Below are positions 1-8,812 of a stretch of DNA of 64,000 nt, one piece after another (within the stretch, counting starts at the first letter, position 1; each line of letters begins with the position of its first letter). The stretch is from assembly GCA_022009995.1 (NCBI GenBank), contig CP091734.1:1302001-1366000 (forward strand), written 5' to 3'. This DNA is from Clostridiales bacterium. Lineage in GTDB: Bacteria > Bacillota > Clostridia > Christensenellales > CAG-917. The translations under genes were made by a program, and so were the position numbers. The notes under the pieces were generated by a model. That model was not told the DNA's origin. It saw only the letters and a program-made list of their open reading frames with translations, and searched no databases.

Positions 1-1
1 C

Positions 2-542
2 CCCGACGTTTTCAATATGCTTTTGCAGATTCTCGAAGACGGCAGACTCACCGACAGCCACGGTAGAACGGTAAGTTTCAAAAACACGATAATAATCATG
101 ACAAGCAACGTCGGCGCAAGCGAACTCAACAGAACGCAAAAACTCGGTTTCGGCAGCGAAGACGACTACGACGACGTGCGCGACAGACAAATCAACGCCT
201 TGAAACAAGTGATGAAGCCCGAATTTATAAACCGTATCGACGAAATCGTGGTGTTCACTCCGCTTGAAAAGCCCGACGTCGAAAAGATTGCCGACATTAT
301 GCTGAAAAACCTTGAAAAACGTTTGGAAGACCACGGCATTACCCTTGAAATTTCGGACGAGGCGAAAGCGCACCTTGTGGACAAAGGATACGACAAGGAA
401 TACGGCGCAAGACCGATGAGAAGAACAATTCAGCGTCAGGTCGAGGACAAACTTTCCGAAGAAATCCTGAAAGGAAACATTTCGGACAACGGGCATGTCA
501 AGATTACTCTTGTCGACGGACAGCTTGATTTCGGAAGAATAA
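2..542 (+). CDS. clpC: Clp ATPase (ClpC/ClpB type), C-terminal part
   Basis: This is the C-terminal end of an Hsp100/Clp AAA+ unfoldase, a hexameric ring that unfolds proteins for refolding or for ClpP. The window opens inside the second ATPase domain; the frame is open from base 2. Visible in order are the sensor-1 stretch (TIIIMTSNVG), the arginine-finger region (EFINRIDE) and the sensor-2 motif (YGARPMRR). As read, the frame runs on to base 646, through a strong terminator and 20 bp into hpf. A one-base shift near 530 would end the protein at the TAA at 540-542, immediately before the terminator, so I take 542 as the true end. ClpC versus ClpB cannot be settled from this fragment. Confidence 0.85.
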
Positions 543-557
543 AAGGAAAAACAAAGG

Positions 558-594
558 AAATCCACCGGGGAAAACCCGGTGGATTTGCATTTTT
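558..594 (+). terminator. Rho-independent terminator after clpC
   Basis: A perfect 12-bp stem (558-569 with 575-586, loop GAAAA) is followed by a T run at 590-594. On the other strand the A-rich flank at 541-557 becomes T-rich, so it may also stop hpf transcription. Confidence 0.85.
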
Positions 595-626
595 GTCAAT
601 TTATCGCCGCGGCATAAGCCGCTTTC

Positions 627-1202
627 TTAATAAATGCACTCGATAACGCCCACGTCGCCTTTATGGCGTTTATAAACCACGTTTACCTTGCCCGTTTCGG
701 GGTTGAGATACAGGAAAAAGTCGTGGTCGAGAAGGGTAAGCTGATCGATAGCGGCGTCAACTGTCAGCGGTTTCAGCTCAAACTCTTTCGTGCGGACGGG
801 TTTAAGTTCGGGAAGGTCGGGAACGTCGGCAAAATCGTCTGAAATCGCGCCGTTGTCGTGCGACTTATAGCTTTTTTCGATCTTCGTGCGGACTTTTCGC
901 ATTTGTCTTTCAAGCATCGGAATGACGACGTCCACGTTGTCGTAGATATTTTCGGAAGTTTCTTCCGCGCGGATCATTCTGTCGCCGAAATAGATTGTTG
1001 CTTCAAGGGTGTAGCGTTCGCGATTTTTCTCCTGAGTGCAGACAAATTTTGCGACCGCGCCGTCCTTTTCGATGTAACTGGACAATTTGGATTCGGTTTC
1101 TTTTTTGTCGAAATACTTATTGAGTTTTTCAAACTTTCTTTCGATGACCGATTTCAATCTGTCGGGTACGTTGTAGTTTCGTCCTATAATTTCAATACGC
1201 AT
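627..1202 (-). CDS. hpf: Ribosome hibernation-promoting factor, long form
   Basis: 191 aa, the length of the long HPF form that dimerises 70S ribosomes into inactive 100S particles in stationary phase or stress. The N-terminal half is the S30AE/YfiA beta-alpha-beta domain (MRIEIIGRNYNV, with basic helices near residues 95-112). A linker of about 20 residues leads to the C-terminal dimerisation domain (VRTKEFELKPLTVDAAI, then LLDHDFFLYLNPETGKVNV). The start has a strong AAGGAGG site and its own promoter. It converges on clpC, and the 20-bp overlap with the read-through clpC frame is probably an artefact of a base error in clpC. Confidence 0.95.
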   Translation of the reverse strand: MRIEIIGRNYNVPDRLKSVIERKFEKLNKYFDKKETESKLSSYIEKDGAVAKFVCTQEKNRERYTLEATIYFGDRMIRAEETSENIYDNVDVVIPMLERQMRKVRTKIEKSYKSHDNGAISDDFADVPDLPELKPVRTKEFELKPLTVDAAIDQLTLLDHDFFLYLNPETGKVNVVYKRHKGDVGVIECIY

Positions 1203-1234
1203 AAATCAATGCCTCCTTATCTTGGACTGATTAA

Positions 1235-1263
1235 ATTATAGCATTAAATCGGGCGCAATTCAA
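1235..1263 (-). promoter_or_regulatory. Sigma-A promoter of hpf
   Basis: On the minus strand TTGAAT (1263-1258), a 17-bp spacer and TATAAT (1240-1235) sit upstream of the hpf ribosome-binding site, giving a leader of roughly 25 nt. Confidence 0.7.
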
Positions 1264-1368
1264 TACCCTTTTCAAAAAAATAAACCGAAAATTTTATAAA
1301 ATATTGGCGGAAGAATTTGCAAAACTTCGACATTTGATAAAATTTCGGGCGTATCGACACGTTTTTAA

Positions 1369-1397
1369 TTGTAATAATTTTATATTTATAATATAAT
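1369..1397 (+). promoter_or_regulatory. Promoter directly abutting the start at 1405
   Basis: TTGTAA (1369-1374), a 17-bp spacer and TATAAT (1392-1397). The expected transcription start is at or next to the ATG at 1405, so the mRNA may be leaderless; no Shine-Dalgarno sequence is present. A second TATAAT overlaps at 1387-1392. Confidence 0.5.
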
Positions 1398-1404
1398 ATG
1401 CTTT

Positions 1405-2202
1405 ATGGAAATAGGAATCAGCACGGCGACGTACTTTGCGAAGTTGCCGACGGAAGACACTTTTGAATACATAAAAGAAGCAGGCGCAAATATTTGCGAG
1501 GTGTTTATGGACACTTTTTCGGAATATACGCCGGAATTCGGCAGGCTTTTCAAAGAAAACTCCGAAAAGTACGGGGTAAAGGTGTATTCCGTCCACGCAA
1601 GTAATCTTAATTACGAGCCGAATCTCAACAACCCGACGAAGCGCGCCCGCGACGACTCGGAAGTGTTTTATCGTCAGGTGCTTGCAAACGGACGTCTGCT
1701 TAACGCAAAGTCGTACACCTATCACGGCGGCACAAGGCTCAAAAGACGTCAATATACGTTCGATTTTGAAAAACTCGGGAAAAGAATCGAGGAACTGTGC
1801 GGCATTGCAAAGGAATACGGCATAGATATGTCGTACGAAACGGTGCACTGGGCGTATTTCAGTTATCCGGAGTTTTTTGAAAACCTTGAAAAATTCAGCC
1901 CGAGCGTGAAATGTACGCTCGACATAAAACAGGTCATGCAGGCGGGGCTTAATTATCGCGATTTTCTTCCCGCGATGGAAGGGCGCATCAACAACGTGCA
2001 TCTTACCGACTACGACGAAAACGGAAATATTCTGCGTCCCGGGAAAGGCATCGTCGATTATTACGATCTTTTCTCGCGTTTGAAAGGCATCGGATACGAC
2101 GGTCCCATGATGATCGAGCTTTATTCCGGCAACTACGATAAATACTCCGACGTGAAAGATTGCGTCGATTATCTTAACGATATTTTGGGGAAAGTTAAAT
2201 AA
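1405..2202 (+). CDS. Sugar phosphate isomerase/epimerase, TIM barrel
   Basis: 265 aa protein of the xylose isomerase-like TIM-barrel superfamily (AP endonuclease 2 family; relatives include IolE, IolI and UlaE). These enzymes use a divalent metal to isomerise, epimerise or dehydrate sugars or inositol derivatives. Putative metal ligands sit at the ends of successive strands: SYETVHW (about residue 146), LDIKQ (172), VHLTDYDENG (198) and MIELYS (236), with YHGG near 107. It lies 18 bp ahead of pgi, so a role in sugar metabolism is likely, but the substrate cannot be read from sequence. There is no ribosome-binding site; the promoter suggests a leaderless transcript. Confidence 0.85.
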   Translation: MEIGISTATYFAKLPTEDTFEYIKEAGANICEVFMDTFSEYTPEFGRLFKENSEKYGVKVYSVHASNLNYEPNLNNPTKRARDDSEVFYRQVLANGRLLNAKSYTYHGGTRLKRRQYTFDFEKLGKRIEELCGIAKEYGIDMSYETVHWAYFSYPEFFENLEKFSPSVKCTLDIKQVMQAGLNYRDFLPAMEGRINNVHLTDYDENGNILRPGKGIVDYYDLFSRLKGIGYDGPMMIELYSGNYDKYSDVKDCVDYLNDILGKVK

Positions 2203-2220
2203 AATCGAGAGGCTTTTTTA

Positions 2221-3636
2221 ATGAAGTACAACAAGATTGAAAACAAACTTAAATTTGATTACAACAATATGATGGCGTCTTATATCGGCGAAAACGGCTT
2301 CACCGAAAAGGATCTTGCCGAAATGAACGCGCCCGCAAAAGCCGCGTTCAACTTCGTTTCCGAAAACCGCGGAAAAGGCTGGATGGGCTGGACGGAACTT
2401 CCTTACAACCAGAAAGAAATCGTCGAAGATATTTTGGCAACGGCAAAAGACGTCAGGAAAAATTTTGACAATTTTGTCGTTCTGGGTATCGGCGGCAGCG
2501 CGCTCGGTCCCATCGCCGTGTATCAGGCATTGTGCCATCTGCACCACAACGAATTGCCGAAAAAGGTCAGAAAATCGCCGAAATTTTACGTTGAAGACAA
2601 CATCGACCCCGAACGTATGAACGCGTTGTTCGATATTATCGATCCCGCAAAAACCATGTTCAACGTTATCACGAAATCAGGCGCGACCTCCGAAACGATG
2701 AGCCAATACCTTATCGTCACCGACATTCTGAAAGAAAAACTCGGCGAAAACTACAAAAACAATATCATCGCAACCACGTCCGAAAACTCGGGCAACCTTA
2801 TCAAAATCGCAAAAGCGGAAGGATTCAAAACCTTTTATATTCCCGACGGCGTCGGCGGAAGATTTTCGGAACTTTGTCCCGTCGGTCTGCTTCCCGCGGC
2901 GGTGCTCGGAATAGACATCAAAGGCTTGCTTGCGGGCGCGGAATTTATGGATAAAACCTGCAATAAATCCGCCGCATCCAAAAATCCCGCTCTTATGGCT
3001 GCGGTCTTGCAGAATATCGCAATGAAAAAAGGCTGCAATATCTCGGTTATGATGCCGTACGCCGACAGTTTGAAATATATGGCGGACTGGTATTGCCAAC
3101 TGTGGGGCGAAAGCCTTGGGAAAGCGAAAGACCTTGACGGCAACACGGTAAACGCAGGGCAGACACCCGTCAAATCTTTGGGCGTTACCGACCAGCATTC
3201 GCAAGTCCAGCTTTACACCGAAGGTCCTTTTGACAAGGTCGTTACGTTTATCGCCGTCGAAGCGTTCAGAAGCGAACTGCTTATCCCCGACGGCGCGGAA
3301 GAATATCCCAACGTCAACTTCCTGTGCGGCGCGACGCTTGGTAAACTTCTGAATACCGAACGCGAGGCAACCGAATACGCGCTTATGAAATCGGGAAGAC
3401 TCAATAATACGATTATCCTGCCCGAAGTCAACGCGTTTACAATCGGACAACTTTTGTATTTTTATCAACTCCAAACGGCTTACGAAGGCGCGCTTCTGAA
3501 CATCGATACCTACAACCAGCCCGGCGTCGAAGAAGGCAAAAACGCGACGTACGCAATGTTTGACAGAAAAGGCTACGAAGCGAAAAAGGCGGAACTCGAA
3601 TCACGTCCGCAAAAATCCGAAAAGTACATAATCTGA
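2221..3636 (+). CDS. pgi: Glucose-6-phosphate isomerase
   Basis: Cytoplasmic phosphoglucose isomerase interconverting glucose 6-phosphate and fructose 6-phosphate in glycolysis and gluconeogenesis. The 471 aa product has the two SIS sugar-phosphate domains: GIGGSALGP near residue 90, the phosphate-binding TKSGATSETMS near 145, the arginine-containing GVGGRFSELCP near 210 and the catalytic C-terminal region with YNQPGVEEGK near 435. Length suits the shorter Gram-positive form. A GAGAGG site precedes the ATG. The next gene starts 3 bp after the stop, so the two are co-translated. Confidence 0.97.
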   Translation: MKYNKIENKLKFDYNNMMASYIGENGFTEKDLAEMNAPAKAAFNFVSENRGKGWMGWTELPYNQKEIVEDILATAKDVRKNFDNFVVLGIGGSALGPIAVYQALCHLHHNELPKKVRKSPKFYVEDNIDPERMNALFDIIDPAKTMFNVITKSGATSETMSQYLIVTDILKEKLGENYKNNIIATTSENSGNLIKIAKAEGFKTFYIPDGVGGRFSELCPVGLLPAAVLGIDIKGLLAGAEFMDKTCNKSAASKNPALMAAVLQNIAMKKGCNISVMMPYADSLKYMADWYCQLWGESLGKAKDLDGNTVNAGQTPVKSLGVTDQHSQVQLYTEGPFDKVVTFIAVEAFRSELLIPDGAEEYPNVNFLCGATLGKLLNTEREATEYALMKSGRLNNTIILPEVNAFTIGQLLYFYQLQTAYEGALLNIDTYNQPGVEEGKNATYAMFDRKGYEAKKAELESRPQKSEKYII

Positions 3637-3638
3637 CT

Positions 3639-4208
3639 ATGAGCAACTTTTACGCATTGATAAACCGAATGAAATATATCAGACGTTGGTGTCTGATGCG
3701 CGCGAATTACGACGAAAACCTGTTTGAACACTCGTTTCAGGTGGCTGTCATCGCGCACGCTCTCGCGCTTATCAAAAACAAAAAGTTCGGCGGGAACGTT
3801 GACGCCGATTTCGTCGCGACCGCCGCGCTCTTTCACGACAGTTCCGAGGTCATAACAGGCGATATGCCGACGCCCGTGAAATACAACAATCCCGCGCTCA
3901 AATCCGCATATAAGGATCTGGAAAAAACGGCGGACGAAAAACTTTTGTCGATGCTCCCCGATTTTTTGAGGGAAGAGTACGAAAAATATTTCAACGTCGA
4001 TATTACAAGCGACGAAGGCAGGCTCATAAAAGCCGCCGACAAAATCTCGGCGTATATTAAGTGCGTTGAAGAAACCTTGTCCGGAAACGGTGAGTTCGCA
4101 ATCGCGGAAAAAACCACGCTGAACGCAATCGACGTTGACCTTCCCGAGGTAAAGTATTTCATGGATAACTGCCTTGAAGGTTTCTTTAAACCGCTTGATG
4201 TGCTTTGA
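3639..4208 (+). CDS. YfbR-like HD-domain 5'-nucleotidase
   Basis: 189 aa HD-domain metal-dependent phosphohydrolase close to YfbR, which dephosphorylates deoxyribonucleoside 5'-monophosphates. The HD signature is complete: H in NLFEHSFQVAVIAH (about residue 31), HD in ALFHDSSEVITGDMPTP (residues 64-80), where the EV.TGD.PTP stretch is typical of YfbR, and D in AADKISAYIKCVEE (about 130). It starts 3 bp after pgi with no site of its own, pointing to translational coupling, and ends the operon at a terminator. Substrate range is inferred from the family. Confidence 0.88.
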   Translation: MSNFYALINRMKYIRRWCLMRANYDENLFEHSFQVAVIAHALALIKNKKFGGNVDADFVATAALFHDSSEVITGDMPTPVKYNNPALKSAYKDLEKTADEKLLSMLPDFLREEYEKYFNVDITSDEGRLIKAADKISAYIKCVEETLSGNGEFAIAEKTTLNAIDVDLPEVKYFMDNCLEGFFKPLDVL

Positions 4209-4217
4209 GAAAAGAAT

Positions 4218-4246
4218 AACGGCTCGTGAAAATGAGCCGTTTTTTA
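4218..4246 (+). terminator. Terminator of the pgi operon
   Basis: An 8-bp stem AACGGCTC/GAGCCGTT with an 8-nt loop, followed by six T's. Confidence 0.85.
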
Positions 4247-4277
4247 TTGTAAGTTTTTATTAAATAATAAAATTAAA

Positions 4278-4300
4278 ACGGCACGCAATTTGCGTGCCGT
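4278..4300 (-). terminator. Terminator of the gene at 4325-4993
   Basis: A 10-bp perfect stem (ACGGCACGCA/TGCGTGCCGT). On the minus strand it is followed by TTTTAATTTTATTATT, as expected for an intrinsic terminator; the plus-strand flank is also T-rich. Confidence 0.75.
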
Positions 4301-4324
4301 CTTTGTCTTTTGTAAAAAATATTG

Positions 4325-4993
4325 TTAAATTATGCCGACAATCATAAGTGCGGCGACAACGACAAGGGCAATACCGCCGACAAGACAAATGCTGCCGATG
4401 ACTTTGCCTGCGACGCCCGACGATTTGACGGGAACGACGATGTCTTCTTCCTCGGCTTCTTCTTTCTTCTTCTTTTTGTCTTTCTTGTGTTTTTCTTTTG
4501 CGGGTTTTTCCGCCGCGGGTTCAACAGCCGTTGCTTCTTCCGCGGGAGCGGGCTCGGATGCGAACGATTCGGGTTCGGTCTCCTGTGCGTAACTCATATC
4601 CACAGCCGTGTCGTATTGAACGGGAGCAGCCTCGAATGCGGGAGCGGGAGCGTCGTAATCTCTTTCGACAACGACAGCCGCCTCGCCGTCGTCAAGGGAA
4701 GCGTTGGAAACGACTTCGCCTGCGGGCGCATTGTAAGGAGTTGCCGGAGTTTTGATCGTGGCAAGTTCCGCCGGGGTAAGTTTGCCGGCTTCCTCGTCAA
4801 CGATGACTTTTGCTTTCATAAGCCAGTCGTCAACCTCGTTAAAAGCGACGCTTCTGGAATAACCCTGATCGCGGATTTGCAAAAATTTACTGTTCGCCTT
4901 TGACTTAATGCGGTTAATCATAGTAACCATTTTGTCGGTTTTGGGAACTTCGATAAATATCTCGTCAATATGAGCCTCTAATTTAGAATCCAT
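4325..4993 (-). CDS. Uncharacterised tail-anchored protein
   Basis: I do not recognise this 222 aa protein. It has three parts: a folded N-terminal region of about 75 residues (MDSKLEAHIDEIFIEVPKT..., containing a helical stretch with QIRDQGYSRSVAFNEVDDWL), a long low-complexity middle rich in Ala, Pro, Glu and Tyr (about residues 80-160) followed by a Lys/Glu block (KEKHKKDKKKKKEEAEEED), and a single C-terminal membrane helix (VIGSICLVGGIALVVVAALM) ending two or three residues later. That architecture predicts a cytoplasmic domain on a flexible tether anchored by its tail. A GGGAGGAG site precedes the start. It is transcribed alone. Confidence 0.7.
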   Translation of the reverse strand: MDSKLEAHIDEIFIEVPKTDKMVTMINRIKSKANSKFLQIRDQGYSRSVAFNEVDDWLMKAKVIVDEEAGKLTPAELATIKTPATPYNAPAGEVVSNASLDDGEAAVVVERDYDAPAPAFEAAPVQYDTAVDMSYAQETEPESFASEPAPAEEATAVEPAAEKPAKEKHKKDKKKKKEEAEEEDIVVPVKSSGVAGKVIGSICLVGGIALVVVAALMIVGII

Positions 4994-5141
4994 AAAACTC
5001 CTCCCTGCTACTTCAATTCACTATACTATATAATAATATATATGCCGGAAATATTCAAGCATTTTTATGCGAAAAATTTTTCAAAACCGCAAAAATGATT
5101 GAAAATCGACGATTAAAGGGCAAAAAAACGCCGTTTAAGGG

Positions 5142-5606
5142 TTATTCGTTATCGTCCGGGGTGTTAAGCCGCCTGAAAGTTTTGTTGCGTTTTTCAAGTT
5201 CGGACTGTATGACGTCGTTGTATTTTTCGTCGACGTTCACGGCGATAATAAGGAAGTCCTTTTTCTTGTCCCGGTCGACGTATTGAAGATAAAGTTTATG
5301 CGTCATTTTTTCTTCCGCGCCCGCCAGAATGTTTTCATAAGGGATAATGCGCGGAACGAAGCCGTAAATCACCGTAAACCCGTTTTCGGAAAAATAATAT
5401 TTTGAGTTGAAAAGTATCGAAAGACAGCACGTCAAAAGCAGCGCGGCGGCAACGATTGATATCGACGTTATTACAGTGTTTCCTTGCATAAAACCGCCTT
5501 TACCTGCCAAAATGAGCGCGTCAAGTACGATTGACGTAATTGAAATACATATTACTGCGGTAATCAAAACATACACCGCGGTTGAAAATTTCATCTTGAA
5601 TTTCAT
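5142..5606 (-). CDS. Membrane protein with bacterial PH-like domain
   Basis: 154 aa from the ATG at 5606, chosen because AGGTGA lies 5 bp upstream; an 18-residue longer frame has no such site. Two membrane helices (about residues 8-32 and 42-66) are followed by a short soluble domain with the pattern SKYYFSENGFTVIYGF...IPYENI, typical of bacterial PH-like domains of the YyaB/bPH_4 type. Function is unknown. It is a single-gene unit divergent from the hydratase at 5801. Confidence 0.65.
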   Translation of the reverse strand: MKFKMKFSTAVYVLITAVICISITSIVLDALILAGKGGFMQGNTVITSISIVAAALLLTCCLSILFNSKYYFSENGFTVIYGFVPRIIPYENILAGAEEKMTHKLYLQYVDRDKKKDFLIIAVNVDEKYNDVIQSELEKRNKTFRRLNTPDDNE

Positions 5607-5692
5607 AAAATCACCTGAAATAATATTACCACATAAGAAATATTTTTTCAACGATTTCATCGGGGCGCGTTTCTTTTATTTGTAAAAACGTT

Positions 5693-5720
5693 TTGAAATT
5701 CGCGCGGTATATTGTATAAT
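5693..5720 (+). promoter_or_regulatory. Promoter of the hydratase operon
   Basis: TTGAAA (5693-5698), 16-bp spacer, TATAAT (5715-5720). The leader of about 74 nt holds an inverted repeat, TTTCGC (5738-5743) with GCGAAA (5768-5773), and ends in a TAAGGAGA ribosome-binding site. Confidence 0.75.
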
Positions 5721-5800
5721 AAAATAGATTTTAATTATTTCGCGCGCGCTTTTACGTACGGCGTACTGCGAAACACCACTTAGCGTTAAGGAGAACTACA

Positions 5801-8058
5801 TTGATTGACGTAAAAAGAGCCGGCGCATATTATTGCGACGGAAAATTCAAAAGCCTGGGGGAAATCCGCAGCGTTTTCACCGATAAGGAAATTTCGGAAG
5901 CGTTCAAGGGCACTATGGCGTATTCGGTACTGTCGGCGCACTCGGCGTACGGCGCGTACCGTGGCGATAATCTGAACATAAGATTTGACGCAATCGCGTC
6001 GCACGACATTACTTACGTCGGCATTATCCAGAGTGCGAAAGCAAGCGGGCTGAAAAGGTTTCCGCTCCTTACGTTCTGACGAACTGTCATAATTCGCTTT
6101 GCGCGGTCGGCGGCACGATAAACGAGGACGACCACGTTTTCGGATTGTCCGCGGCGAAAAAGTACGGCGGCGTGTACGTCCCGGCAAACGTTGCGGTAAT
6201 ACACTCGTTCATGCGTGAAAAATTTGCAGGTTGCGGAAAGATGATATTGGGCAGCGACAGTCATACCCGTTACGGCGCGTTCGGCACGATGGCGATCGGC
6301 GAAGGCGGTCCCGAACTTGTGAAACAACTTCTCGGCCGCACTTACGACATCAAGTATCCCGAAGTCGTCGCGGTGGAACTTAAAGGGAATGTCCGTCACG
6401 GCGTAGGTCCTCAGGACGTCGCGCTTGCCATAATCGGCGCGGTGTTCAAGGGCGGCATCGTCAAAAACAAGGTGTTGGAATTCGTCGGCGACGGCATAAA
6501 TAACCTCGATATGGAATTCAGAAACGGCATCGACGTCATGACGACCGAAACCACGTGCCTTTCAAGCATCTGGATTACCGACGAAAAAACGCAGGCATAT
6601 CTTAAAATGTACGGGCGCGAAAACGACTTCACCGAAATGCGCCCCGGGAAACTCGCCTATTACGACGACGCGATTACCGTGGATTTGTCAAAGGTCGAGC
6701 CTATGATTGCATTGCCTTTCCACCCGAGCAACGTTTATAAACTCAAAGACGTCATCGAAAATCCTTACGACATTCTTAAAAAGGTCGAAAACGACTGCAA
6801 GGCGGAACTTAACAACGATAAACTTTCTTTCTCGCTTACCGACAAAATCGTCAACGGAAAGGTCAGGGTATCGCAGGGCGTCATCGCGGGTTGCGCGGGC
6901 GGCACTTACGACAATATCGCTCTTGCCGCAAACGTATTAAAAGGTGCGTCCACCGGAAACGGCGCGTTTTCGCTGAACGTGTATCCGGGAAGTATGCCCG
7001 TATATCTCGATCTTATGAAAAAGGGCAGCCTTTCGACGCTTGTCGAGGCGGGCGCGGTCATCAAACCCTGTTTTTGCGGTCCTTGCTTCGGCGCGGGCGA
7101 CACCCCGTCCAACAACGGATTGTCGATACGCCACACGACCAGAAACTTTGAAAACCGCGAAGGAAGTAAGCCGTCCGGGCTTCAAATCGCCTCGGTCGCG
7201 CTTATGGACGCAAGAAGTATCGCCGCAACCGCAAGAAACGGCGGCGTGCTGACGTCTGCTATGGACGTCGATTACGACGACGAAATCAAACCGTACGAAT
7301 ACGACGACGAAATTTACGAAAAGAGAGTTTACAACGGCTGGCGCAATCCGTTGCCCGAGGAACAGTTGCAATATGGTCCGAACATCAGGGATTGGCCCGC
7401 AATCGACGCGCTTCCCGACAACCTTATTTTGCGAGTCGCCGCGGCAATCGACGACGCCGTGACCACCACGGACGAACTTATTCCGTCGGGCGAAACGTCA
7501 AGTTACCGCTCGAATCCCCTAAAACTTGCGGAGTTTACTTTGTCCAGAAAATGTCCGGATTACGTACAACGGGCAAAGAAAATAAAGGCGGAAGCGAACG
7601 AAGTAAAACGTGGCGTCCTTCCCGAAGAAGTGAAACTCGCCCTTGAAAAAACGGGGCTAAAACTCATGGGCAGCGTCGGAATGGGCAGCGTAGTATGCGC
7701 GGTAAAACCCGGCGACGGCAGCGCGAGAGAGCAGGCGGCGTCTTGTCAGCGCGTACTCGGTGCAAGCGCGAACATCGCGCGCGAATACGCGACGAAACGA
7801 TACAGAAGCAACCTTATCAACTGGGGTATGCTGCCCCTTCTTTCAAAGGACAGATTTGAAGTGAACGACGTTATTATAATGCCCGACGTCAAAACAAGGC
7901 TTATCGCGCAGAATTCGTTTTCCGCATACCTTGTGAGAAACGGCGCAGTTAAGCGCATCTCCTTCGATATGGATACGATAACCCTTACGGAAAGAGACAT
8001 CATTCTTGCGGGTTCGTTGATAAATTACTACGCCGAAAGCGCGAAAAAGGAGGACTAA
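5801..8058 (+). CDS. Aconitase-family hydratase (YbhJ-like), frameshifted
   Basis: About 752 aa, an Fe-S dehydratase of the aconitase superfamily resembling E. coli YbhJ rather than AcnA/AcnB. The TTG start follows TAAGGAG. Landmarks are ASHDITYVGI (about residue 68), TNCHNSLCAVGGTINEDDH (about 92), the superfamily signature GSDSHTRYGAFGTMA (about 150), the likely cluster cysteines in CFCGPCFGAGD (about 425), and the C-terminal swivel domain with NLINWGMLPLL (about 670). A shift near 6060 splits the gene between RFP and APYVLTNCH. The substrate of this subfamily is not established; no citrate-cycle neighbours are visible. It is followed 1 bp later by the repeat membrane protein. Confidence 0.85.
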
Positions 8059-8059
8059 T

Positions 8060-8812
8060 ATGCTTGATTTCGACGAAGAAAGCAAAAGGACCGAAAGCGA
8101 AGAAGTCGCCGCAAACGGGAAAGCCCCCGATAAAATCGACGACGAGTACGATTATGAGGCAAAATACGAAAAAACCTATGCAAAGTACGACTTTAAGGGC
8201 AGCGACAGGTTCGACAAAACCGGCGAATATCACACCGATAAAAGTTACGCCGCGCAGTCGACAAACGTCGAACAGGTGAAAAAAGCACCGCGCGTAACGG
8301 CGTGGACGACGTTTTTCAAGTCGATTCCTTATCCCTTGATTTGCATCGTGGTTTATCTTGCGCTCGGTTTCGCGCTGAACGCATGGCACCCCGCGTGGGT
8401 AATATTTTTGACAATCCCCGCGTACTATTCGTTCATCGAAAACTACATTACGACGGGCGAAGTCCGCTTCCCGATTTTCACAATCGTTTTGATTGCGTAT
8501 CTTCTGATGGGATTTTTGGGCAAACTCTGGCATCCCGGCTGGATCGTGTTTTTTGCGTGGCCACTTTACTTCATTTTCGACAACTTAATGCGAATCAAGC
8601 ACACAAGGCTTATCGTTTATACCTTGTTTTGCATCGCGATTTACGTTGTCATCGGCGCGACGCTTAAAATCTGGCACCCGACCTGGATAATTTTCCTGAC
8701 AATTCCGATTTTTGAAAGTCTTTACAACTCAACCGTAAAACTTATCAAAACCAGAAAAGCCGAAAGGGAAGAAAAGAAAGAAGAAAAAGAAGAAAGTAAA
8801 AACGACAAATAA
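8060..8812 (+). CDS. Membrane protein with three WHP repeats
   Basis: 250 aa, function unknown. After an acidic, charged N-terminal tail (residues 1-85) come three homologous hairpin units, each a pair of membrane helices joined by a short WHP turn: ALNAWHPAWVIFLTIP, GKLWHPGWIVFFAWP and LKIWHPTWIIFLTIP, spaced about 55-60 residues. A Lys/Glu-rich tail ends the protein. Similar two-helix modules occur, to my recollection, at the C-terminus of some Firmicute membrane proteins and XRE regulators; a stand-alone triple copy is unusual. It shares the A of its stop TAA with the ATG of nth. Confidence 0.75.
   Translation: MLDFDEESKRTESEEVAANGKAPDKIDDEYDYEAKYEKTYAKYDFKGSDRFDKTGEYHTDKSYAAQSTNVEQVKKAPRVTAWTTFFKSIPYPLICIVVYLALGFALNAWHPAWVIFLTIPAYYSFIENYITTGEVRFPIFTIVLIAYLLMGFLGKLWHPGWIVFFAWPLYFIFDNLMRIKHTRLIVYTLFCIAIYVVIGATLKIWHPTWIIFLTIPIFESLYNSTVKLIKTRKAEREEKKEEKEESKNDK

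Noticed and set aside
543..646. C-terminal extension of the Clp ATPase beyond 542
   Set aside because: It encodes the arms of the terminator and overlaps hpf; a nearby one-base error is more likely.
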